Shown piece by piece: positions 35,032 to 41,837 of a DNA stretch of 64,000 nt (its first letter is position 1; each line of letters opens with the position of its first letter). The DNA lies in NCBI GenBank assembly GCA_029938115.1, contig JAPYOP010000002.1, forward strand, positions 108,504-172,503. Reading direction: 5' to 3'. Source of the stretch: Colwellia sp. GTDB lineage: Bacteria > Pseudomonadota > Gammaproteobacteria > Enterobacterales > Alteromonadaceae. The notes below the pieces were generated by a model that had not been told where the DNA came from, did no database searches, and worked only from the letters and a program-made list of their open reading frames with translations. A program made the translations under genes and the position numbers.

Positions 35032-36792
35032 TTAGTTATTACTGTTCACTTGGCTAGCCAAACGCGCTTTCACTTTTGGTAAAATATCATTCGCTGTAGC
35101 GTTTTTAGGCTCTAAAACAAGTACAGACTCTAACCAAGGCACGGCTTGTTTTAACTTGCCTTGCTCTAAGTACGCATGACTTAACGCCAATGGATAATTC
35201 ACATCGCTTTGGTTGACAGCAACCGCTCGTTTTAAATAACGTGGTGCTTGAAAAAACTGTTTCGCTTTAATCAACGCAACGCCTGCTCGGTAGTTATGAG
35301 CTGCATCAAACGGCATGGCATCAGCAAGTAATTTGGCCGATTTAAGGAACAATGCAGGATCATTTTTCTTAGCGTAGTTCAAATTTTCCGTGGCGATAGT
35401 TAACCAACCAATTTTTTTTCTATAGGCCGATAAACCTAAGCGATCACTCGGTGTTTTTGCTACAGGTAATTTTACTTTTTGTGGTTTGTCGGTAAAAGGA
35501 TAATCCGCCATCAAACCCGCAATTTTAGCTTTACCCCAGTAGACTTCAGCATCAAAAACTGGCACATCTTTTTGTGCTTTTGCTGTGCTAATAGGCTGTG
35601 GGAATTGTCCAAATACGTTAGATTTCACAATGGCGTTATAGAAGCTATCAGCAATTACAAAGTAGCCATCAATGGTTGGATGTAGATGCTCTAACATTAA
35701 TGATTTACCAATAATGCCATGCTTCGCCGCTTGAGTTAGCGCTTGGTTAGCATCAACAAAATACACCGACTCATTTTTAGCTAATTCAATAATTATGTCA
35801 TTCATGGCACTAGGCGCTCTAAAGCGTAATAAGTCGTAATCTCTCGCTTTGGTAAATGCCTGTTTAGCTTTTTTATAGTTAGCTTGTGCTAATAGTTTCT
35901 GGCCTTGCTGATAATAGTAATCAGCATTTTGCTCATTAGGCGTTTCTTTACTAGAGAACGGGGCTTGATCTGCTAAGTTACTCGCAATTGAGCTAATAAA
36001 AACAGGAATACCTGCCGCTTGATATTTAGCAATAACTAAGGAGATATTATTATCAAATTGCGCTAAACCAGCCTCATACAATTCAGAGCCAAAAGGTATA
36101 TTTTTATGCTTTGCCACTTTAGACATAAAAGTGCGAGAACGCTGCGCATTTTTTGGCACGTCAGCTTTAGTGAATTGCCAATAGATATTTTGTAATAACT
36201 GAAAAATCCTCGAGTCTTTCAATTTTAAATACAGTAACGTCGCTGCCGCTGAATTAGCAGCGGTATAAGCAGAGCCGACACCCAAAATGCCTAAATATTC
36301 ATTATGACCTGCATAAATGAGTACCGCATCGGGTTTCTGTTCGATAATTTCATCTACAAAATCTAATACGGTATAACTATTTACCGCAGCTAATGCGGTG
36401 TTGATCACTTCAACCGTTTTATCAGGAAAACTTTGCTTTAATCGATAATCAAGCATACCGGCTATTGAAGCGCCATAACCAAACGGAAAACCTGCCGCGG
36501 TAGACCCCCCTTGCACCACAATGCGCAAAGCATCTTCAGGTTTATTTTTAAGAAAAAAATTAGTTTCTATGGTGACCGATGGTGCAGCAGAGCCTTCGGG
36601 GAAATAGCGTTTAACGACATCAGGGCGTGGTAATAAATACGGTGGTGCAGTGCTATTTTCAGCTTGTGGATAATCCATAAACAACGGCATGTCTCTGCCA
36701 TAATCAAATAAGCGTAAACCACCTTCTAACAGAGCAAAAAAGGCAAACGGAATTGCTAAAGCAATTAATTGATAAACTCTGGTTTTATTCAT
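35032..36792 (-). CDS. SGNH hydrolase-like protein with TPR C-terminus, membrane-anchored (copy 2)
   Basis: A 586-residue protein with an N-terminal transmembrane anchor (LIALAIPFAFFALLEGGLRL). SGNH blocks are visible: Ser97 in VVQGGSTAAGFP, NTALAAVNSY, GHNE (162-165) and EHLHP (368-372) as the catalytic His region. TPR-like helices occur at about 295-330 and again in 485-580 (for example YPLALSHAYLEQGKLKQAVPWLE). It is 4-bp overlapped (ATGA) with its paralogue upstream. The family is probably an esterase or acyltransferase on a carbohydrate; the substrate is unknown. It is divergent from the carbamoyltransferase cluster. Confidence 0.72.
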   Translation of the reverse strand: MNKTRVYQLIALAIPFAFFALLEGGLRLFDYGRDMPLFMDYPQAENSTAPPYLLPRPDVVKRYFPEGSAAPSVTIETNFFLKNKPEDALRIVVQGGSTAAGFPFGYGASIAGMLDYRLKQSFPDKTVEVINTALAAVNSYTVLDFVDEIIEQKPDAVLIYAGHNEYLGILGVGSAYTAANSAAATLLYLKLKDSRIFQLLQNIYWQFTKADVPKNAQRSRTFMSKVAKHKNIPFGSELYEAGLAQFDNNISLVIAKYQAAGIPVFISSIASNLADQAPFSSKETPNEQNADYYYQQGQKLLAQANYKKAKQAFTKARDYDLLRFRAPSAMNDIIIELAKNESVYFVDANQALTQAAKHGIIGKSLMLEHLHPTIDGYFVIADSFYNAIVKSNVFGQFPQPISTAKAQKDVPVFDAEVYWGKAKIAGLMADYPFTDKPQKVKLPVAKTPSDRLGLSAYRKKIGWLTIATENLNYAKKNDPALFLKSAKLLADAMPFDAAHNYRAGVALIKAKQFFQAPRYLKRAVAVNQSDVNYPLALSHAYLEQGKLKQAVPWLESVLVLEPKNATANDILPKVKARLASQVNSNN

Positions 36793-38687
36793 GAACTGCT
36801 CTTAGCTTTTTTATTGGGTAGTAATTTTGGCAACATAGCTCGTTTAACGTTAATTATATACTTCAAAATCTTCTGTTTTTCTGGTGTTGATTCTGCAACT
36901 AAATCATCTGCTTTTTTCAACACTGACAAACTATGTGAATAGCTTTTTAGTAAAAAATAATCCTGCGCTAAAGCTAATAAATATTGTACGTTTTCACTTT
37001 GCATTTTAACGGCTTTTTTATGGTAATAACTTGCTAACTGCCAATCATTTAACTGCTGATATAACTGCCCTGCGATATAAGCTACTTGAGGGTTATCAAC
37101 CATGGCACTACTCATGGAACCAGCAATCTTAGCCGCTTGCTCAATTTCGTTTCGCTGTTGATACTTAACCAGTAAGTCTTGCTGAAGCTCCCACCAGTCG
37201 CCATTTTCAATACGCTTTATCAATGCTTGTTTTTCAAATTTTCGACTTGGAGGAAGTGCTACTTCTTTTTTAGCTTTATTCATCGTTGAGGTAAAAGGAA
37301 AGTCATTAACAAGCTTGCTAATAACAAACTCCCCATATAACTTATCAATGGCACTAACAGGAATATCAAGCCATGCTTTATCTCTGGGGTAACTTTGTGC
37401 TGATGAATGAATATAATTTTGTTTTACAATTAAGTCTACATACCCTTCAGCTAGTAAAAAATAACCAGCAACTGTCGGATGAAGGTGCTCTAATATCAAC
37501 TTGTTGCCAATAATGCCATTAACTGAATTATCATTAAAAAGGCTTTGTACATCGACCAAACTCGCACCGTATTTTTCAGCTAAAACTTCAATTACCTGAT
37601 TAAACTGACTCGGCGCTCTAAAGCGTAATAAATCATGATTTTTTGCTAAAACAAATGCCTGTTTAGCTTCTGCGTGACGTGACAGTAATTGCAAGTTAAG
37701 CGCTAATTTATAATAGTTTTCGGCATTTTCACCTTGGGATATAAAATCATTCAATTGCGCTATTTCTGTTAGCGCATGCGCTGCATTCAAACTGTCTTTA
37801 TACGAATTCCAATCAACACGCTCAACAGTAGAAAAAGGGATTTGACCACTTTCATTACTAACTAAATTACCCAATACCACAGGAATACCTGCGGCTTTAT
37901 ATTTCGCTAAGATTAACGACATATTACCGTTAAATTGCTCAATACCTTGTTGGTATAAATCACTATCGAGGGTGATTTCTTTCTCTTTTGCGACTCGCGA
38001 CATTAAGGTTTTATTCGTTTTAGAGGGTTGGCTATCTGCAGTTAAAGTAAAGCTATAAGCTTTCTGCAATAATTGATAAAGACGCCAACTTTTAAATTTC
38101 AAATGAAGTAAAGTGGCTAATCGGCCCCCTTTGGCGGCAAAGGCACTACCGACGCCCATTATGCCTAAGTATTCATTATGACCGGCATAAATTAAAACTA
38201 AGTCGGGCTGCTGTTCTATAATTTCATCAACAAAATCAAGTAAGGTATAACTATTCACTGCTGCCATGGCGGTATTAATAATTTCAATTTCTTTATTAGG
38301 ATAAAGTCGTTTAAAACGTTGCTCTAGCATTCCTTGCAATGATCCCCAACGTCCATAAGGAAAGCCCGCTGCAGTCGAGCCACCTTGAATGAATATTCTA
38401 AAACTGGTTAGGCTTTTTTCTTTTTTGAAATAAACAGTATCAGGACTAACCTTAGGCGCTAACTTTTCATCAGCAAAGTAACGGTTTATTACCAAAGGAT
38501 TTGGTTGTAAATATAAGGAAGCTTTATTCTTCGTGGTTGGCTTTTCAATAAAAAGTGGATATTCATCGCCAAAAGAACTCAACCTTAAAGTAAGCTCAAG
38601 TAACAGTAAAATAATAAAAGGAATAACAATTAAGATCAGATAAAAGCTGAGTTGCTTAACAAAATGTTTCGACACTGTTTTATACAC
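36789..38687 (-). CDS. SGNH hydrolase-like protein with TPR C-terminus, membrane-anchored (copy 1)
   Basis: A 632-residue paralogue of the next gene, with the same layout: an N-terminal transmembrane helix (FYLILIVIPFIILLLLELTL), Ser in FIQGGSTAAGFPYGRWG, INTAMAAVNSY, YAGHNEYLGIMG, and LEHLHPTVAGY, then TPR-like repeats near the C-terminus (PQVAYIAGQLYQQLNDWQ, YLLALAQDYFLL). The tandem duplication is old, because the two differ in length and much of the middle. Its promoter region carries operator site 4. Probable envelope enzyme that works with the carbamoyltransferase cluster. Confidence 0.72.
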   Translation of the reverse strand: MYKTVSKHFVKQLSFYLILIVIPFIILLLLELTLRLSSFGDEYPLFIEKPTTKNKASLYLQPNPLVINRYFADEKLAPKVSPDTVYFKKEKSLTSFRIFIQGGSTAAGFPYGRWGSLQGMLEQRFKRLYPNKEIEIINTAMAAVNSYTLLDFVDEIIEQQPDLVLIYAGHNEYLGIMGVGSAFAAKGGRLATLLHLKFKSWRLYQLLQKAYSFTLTADSQPSKTNKTLMSRVAKEKEITLDSDLYQQGIEQFNGNMSLILAKYKAAGIPVVLGNLVSNESGQIPFSTVERVDWNSYKDSLNAAHALTEIAQLNDFISQGENAENYYKLALNLQLLSRHAEAKQAFVLAKNHDLLRFRAPSQFNQVIEVLAEKYGASLVDVQSLFNDNSVNGIIGNKLILEHLHPTVAGYFLLAEGYVDLIVKQNYIHSSAQSYPRDKAWLDIPVSAIDKLYGEFVISKLVNDFPFTSTMNKAKKEVALPPSRKFEKQALIKRIENGDWWELQQDLLVKYQQRNEIEQAAKIAGSMSSAMVDNPQVAYIAGQLYQQLNDWQLASYYHKKAVKMQSENVQYLLALAQDYFLLKSYSHSLSVLKKADDLVAESTPEKQKILKYIINVKRAMLPKLLPNKKAKSSS

Positions 38688-38768
38688 GTTAATTGACGCT
38701 CGGTTCAGCTATTTAATCATGTATAACACCCTACTTAACCACACTATACTTTGCAAGACAAAGGCTAT

Positions 38769-38782
38769 TGAATACGTTTGCA
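38769..38782. promoter_or_regulatory. LacI-type operator, variant site 4 (SGNH / carbamoyltransferase)
   Basis: TGAATACGTTTGCA, one base from the palindromic form, in the divergent promoter region: 82 bp from the SGNH start and 96 bp from the carbamoyltransferase start. It shares a longer flank (CAANGCATGG) with site 7. A TATAAT at 38812-38817 could be the -10 of the carbamoyltransferase gene. Confidence 0.6.
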
Positions 38783-38877
38783 ACGCATGGCTTTTACTGG
38801 TTTTTTATGTCTATAATTCAAAGATAGGTGAAGTTAAGATACGACACAGTAATAAGAAAATAAAATAGAAGTAGTTT

Positions 38878-40827
38878 ATGACCACAAAAATACTCGGTAT
38901 CTCAGCTTTTTATCATGACAGTGCCGCGGCAATCATTATTGATGGTGAAATAATTGCTGCTGCACAGGAAGAGCGTTTCTCACGTAAAAAGCATGATCCT
39001 GAATTTCCTGCCCAAGCTATTTTATTTTGTTTAAAAGAAGCTAACTGTTGCATTAGCGACTTAGATAGCATTATTTTTTACGACAAACCATTGCTCAAAT
39101 TTGAACGATTACTAGAAACCTATTTTGCCTATGCACCCCGTGGCATTCGCTCTTTTATTCGCGCTATGCCTATTTGGTTAAAAGAAAAGCTTTATTTGAA
39201 AAGCGTATTAAGACGAGAACTGCGCCTAGTCGCTGATTTAGACCGTAAAGCTAAATTGCCGCAGTTACTTTTTAGCGAACATCATTTGTCACATGCTGGC
39301 TCAGCCTTTTTCCCAAGCCCTTATACTGATGCCGCTGTATTATGTTTAGACGGTGTCGGTGAATGGGCTACATCATCCGCTTGGCAAGGTGAGAATGATC
39401 AGTTAAAGCCGTTGTGGGAAATTCAATTTCCTCATTCACTAGGTTTGCTATATTCCGCTTTCACTTATTATGCCGGCTTCAAGGTCAACTCTGGCGAGTA
39501 TAAGTTAATGGGGTTGGCACCCTTTGGTGAGCCTAAATATGTTGATGATATTTTCAAAGATTTAATCGATGTTAAAGAAGACGGCAGTTTTGTACTCGAT
39601 ATGTCATATTTTGATTTTGCTGTTGGCAGCACCATGACAAATAGCAAATTTCATCAGCTATTTGATGGTGAACCACGCACAGGCGAGTCTGATATTTCAC
39701 AAAAAGAGATGGATTTGGCGCGTTCTATTCAAGTAGTCACTGAAGAAATTGTTCTGAAAATTGTTCATTATTTATCAACACTAACCACAAGTAGAAACTT
39801 ATGCCTTGCTGGTGGTGTTGCTTTGAATTGCGTTGCAAATGGCCGAATTTTACGAGAAGGTCCTTTTGATAATGTTTGGATACAACCGGCTGCAGGTGAT
39901 GCTGGTGGCGCTTTAGGTGCCGCTTTAGTTGCTTGGCATCATTATTATGCTGGTAAAAAACATACTAATGAACAAACTGTAGATCGACACGAGGATACCG
40001 ATGCTCGACAAAAAGAAAACCAGACAAATGAAAGCAACGATAATTGTCGAGGCAAGCAACGACCTACAATGGAAAATTTTCAAAGTGATTTAATGCAAGG
40101 CGCCTACCTTGGTCCAAGTTTTACCAATGATGAAGTGAGTCAAATATTAAAAGATAAAAACCTTCCTTTTACTCAGCTCAGTGATGATGTTCTATATAAA
40201 CAAATGGCACAACTACTTGATGACGGTAATGTTATAGGTTGGTTTCAGGGTAGAATGGAATTTGGCCCGAGAGCCTTAGGCAATCGCTCTATTTTAGGTG
40301 ATGCTAGAAATCAAAAAATGCAATCGGTGATGAATCTAAAGATAAAATATCGAGAGTCATTTCGCCCTTTCGCACCAATAGTATTAGCTGAAGATGTCAG
40401 TGAATATTTTAAGCACCAAGGCGATAGCCCGTACATGTTAATTGTTGCTGACATTAAAGATAAATTGAAACTACCGGTAGCTGATGGCCTAGAAGGTATA
40501 GAGAAGTTAAATCAAGCTCGTTCAACCTTGCCGGCAATTACCCATGTTGACAACACTGCAAGGCTGCAAACTGTTCATCAAGACACTAATCCTAAATTAC
40601 ATCAATTGCTCAACTCATTTAAAGAACGCACCCAGAGCAGCGTTTTAATTAACACCTCTTTTAATGTGCGAGGCGAACCGCCTGTGTGTACACCTGAGGA
40701 TGCAATAAACTGTTTCTTAAACACCGAAATGGATTATCTAGTAATGGAAAATATAGTGCTAAGTAAAGCAGAGCAACCTGAATCTGCCATCATCGAAGCT
40801 AAGCAAAATCAATTTGAGTTGGATTAA
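38878..40827 (+). CDS. NodU/CmcH/TobZ-family carbamoyltransferase
   Basis: A 649-residue O-carbamoyltransferase, which moves carbamoyl from carbamoyl phosphate (via carbamoyl-AMP) to a hydroxyl. The Kae1-like N-domain has His13 in SAFYHDSAA, EHHLSHAGSAFF (His135, 136, 139), LDGVGEWATS and LAGGVALNCVANG; the C-domain has QGRMEFGPRALGNRSIL and TSFNVRGEPPVCTPEDA. Residues about 367-398 form a hydrophilic insert encoded by a palindromic repeat that lies in frame. The TAATG overlap links it to the SxtJ-like gene. The acceptor is unknown, perhaps a surface glycan. Confidence 0.9.
   Translation: MTTKILGISAFYHDSAAAIIIDGEIIAAAQEERFSRKKHDPEFPAQAILFCLKEANCCISDLDSIIFYDKPLLKFERLLETYFAYAPRGIRSFIRAMPIWLKEKLYLKSVLRRELRLVADLDRKAKLPQLLFSEHHLSHAGSAFFPSPYTDAAVLCLDGVGEWATSSAWQGENDQLKPLWEIQFPHSLGLLYSAFTYYAGFKVNSGEYKLMGLAPFGEPKYVDDIFKDLIDVKEDGSFVLDMSYFDFAVGSTMTNSKFHQLFDGEPRTGESDISQKEMDLARSIQVVTEEIVLKIVHYLSTLTTSRNLCLAGGVALNCVANGRILREGPFDNVWIQPAAGDAGGALGAALVAWHHYYAGKKHTNEQTVDRHEDTDARQKENQTNESNDNCRGKQRPTMENFQSDLMQGAYLGPSFTNDEVSQILKDKNLPFTQLSDDVLYKQMAQLLDDGNVIGWFQGRMEFGPRALGNRSILGDARNQKMQSVMNLKIKYRESFRPFAPIVLAEDVSEYFKHQGDSPYMLIVADIKDKLKLPVADGLEGIEKLNQARSTLPAITHVDNTARLQTVHQDTNPKLHQLLNSFKERTQSSVLINTSFNVRGEPPVCTPEDAINCFLNTEMDYLVMENIVLSKAEQPESAIIEAKQNQFELD
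39978..40069. repeat. BIME-like repeat, copy C, in frame inside the carbamoyltransferase gene
   Basis: An imperfect alpha unit beginning TGTAGATCGACACGAGG (39978-40011) and an inverted alpha unit TTGTCGAGGCAAGCAACGAC plus CTACAA (40044-40069) lie within the coding frame with no stop. They encode the charged linker VDRHEDTDARQKENQ to NCRGKQRPT, in a region between the two conserved domains of the enzyme. Confidence 0.75.
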
Positions 40828-41237
40828 TGAAAAACTTACACAAACCTCAAAAAATATCGACTAAAGAGTTAAAAGATTTCGGTCTCTTAATGACTTGGGC
40901 ATTTCCTTTGTTTATCGGCATTATTGCTCCTTGGATCTTAGGTAAAGGTCTACAGTATTGGACCTTATGGGTGAGCTTGTTCTTTATCAGTTTGTCTTTT
41001 ACCGCCCCAAAGCTGATTTATTTTCCCTTTAGAGCTTGGATGTTTATTGGCGGCATAATCGGCTTTATCAATACTCGCATAATTTTAGGGTTCACATTTT
41101 ATCTATTAATTTTTCCAATAGGATTAATTTTAAGAATATTAAACAAATTGCAATTTAAAAAACAAAATAGCAGCTGTTCAAATTATATAAAACGAACAGA
41201 TAAATTAACAAAAGAACAGTTGGAGAACCCGTTTTAA
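40827..41237 (+). CDS. SxtJ-family membrane protein
   Basis: A 136-residue protein with about three transmembrane segments (GLLMTWAFPLFIGIIAPWIL, LWVSLFFISLSF, ILGFTFYLLIFPIGLILRIL). This matches the SxtJ-like family, which is regularly encoded next to NodU-type carbamoyltransferases. The function is unknown. It overlaps the stop of the carbamoyltransferase and the start of the DUF5989 gene by one base each, so all three are translationally linked. Confidence 0.78.
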   Translation: MKNLHKPQKISTKELKDFGLLMTWAFPLFIGIIAPWILGKGLQYWTLWVSLFFISLSFTAPKLIYFPFRAWMFIGGIIGFINTRIILGFTFYLLIFPIGLILRILNKLQFKKQNSSCSNYIKRTDKLTKEQLENPF

Positions 41238-41389
41238 TGATTGAATTTATTACCGACCTTTGGGCTTTTTTACGCATGCGTAAGAAAATGTGGTTATTGC
41301 CTATTATTATTATTTTAAGTCTATTGGGTGGTTTAGTGGTAGCTTCACAGCAATCAGCGCTTGCGACTTTCATATATACGTTGTTTTAA
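41237..41389 (+). CDS. DUF5989 family small membrane protein
   Basis: A 50-residue protein too short for most ORF lists: ATG at 41237-41239 (TAATG overlap with the previous gene) to TAA at 41387-41389. It begins MIEFITDLWAFLRMRKKMW, continues with a single transmembrane helix LLPIIIILSLLGGLVVA, and ends SALATFIYTLF. The DLWxFLxxRKKxWLLPII pattern and FIYTLF end are those of DUF5989, which accompanies carbamoyltransferase and SxtJ genes in many bacteria. The role is unknown. Confidence 0.88.
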   Translation: MIEFITDLWAFLRMRKKMWLLPIIIILSLLGGLVVASQQSALATFIYTLF

Positions 41390-41487
41390 TATCTACTAAT
41401 ATTGATTATAGCGACTGGTTAGCTTTAGCCGATCAAGCCCTGTATAAAACGAAAGAGCTAGGTAGAAAGCGTACCGTCGTTCTTAAT
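41389..41487 (+). pseudogene. Remnant of a GGDEF (diguanylate cyclase) C-terminus
   Basis: Directly after the DUF5989 stop, one frame reads ISTNIDYSDWLALADQALYK then TKELGRKRTVVLN. This is the typical end of a GGDEF domain (ADxALYxAKxxGRNR). It has no start, no active site and runs into a palindromic repeat, so it is a fragment of about 33 codons left from a lost or truncated diguanylate cyclase gene. Confidence 0.7.
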
Positions 41488-41746
41488 TTGTCGTGTCTCA
41501 CTTCAGGTTATATGTTCCAGACATAACCTAAGTGACCTATATCCCTATAGGCCTCGTTCGTGACGACCTACAAAGTGCCAATACCACATTGAATTGTAGG
41601 TTGATGCTTGCCTCGACAACGCTCTTTGTCGTGCCTCACTCCAGGTTATCTGTTCCAGACATAACCTAAGCGACCTATAGGCCTCGTTCGTGACGACCTA
41701 CAAAATGCCAATCCTACATTGAACTGTAGGTCGATGCTTGCCTCGA
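41487..41746. repeat. BIME-like palindromic repeat, copy D, tandem beta-alpha-beta-alpha array
   Basis: Two beta units (41487-41574 and 41625-41704) alternate with two alpha units (41594-41619 and 41725-41746), a period of 138 bp. The second beta lacks about 8 bases of the CCTATATCCCTATAGG hairpin loop. Beta units contain AGGTTATATGTTCCAGACAT followed by AACCT, a strong hairpin. The stretch 41390-41837 holds no gene besides the GGDEF remnant, this array and a terminator. Confidence 0.9.
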
Positions 41747-41763
41747 TTTTACTTTTAAACAGA

Positions 41764-41795
41764 CAAAAAAATGCCCCGTCACATTGACGAGGCAT
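41764..41795 (-). terminator. Rho-independent terminator after the glycan-binding lipoprotein
   Basis: ATGCCCCGTCA (41771-41781) pairs with TGACGAGGCAT (41785-41795) with one mismatch. On the minus strand it is followed by seven T residues. It is about 45 bp after the stop codon of the lipoprotein gene and may work in both directions. Confidence 0.8.
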
Positions 41796-41837
41796 TTAAG
41801 TTTTATATCAACTTGGTAAGTTTACCAAACGATTACG

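Noticed and set aside
41290..41526. 78-codon frame overlapping the DUF5989 gene
   Set aside because: Its first part is an out-of-frame reading of DUF5989 and its end is a repeat; only the middle is meaningful, as a GGDEF remnant.
41487..41746. CRISPR-like array
   Set aside because: The alternating alpha and beta units are repeat elements with period 138 bp, not short repeats with unique spacers, and no cas gene is near.
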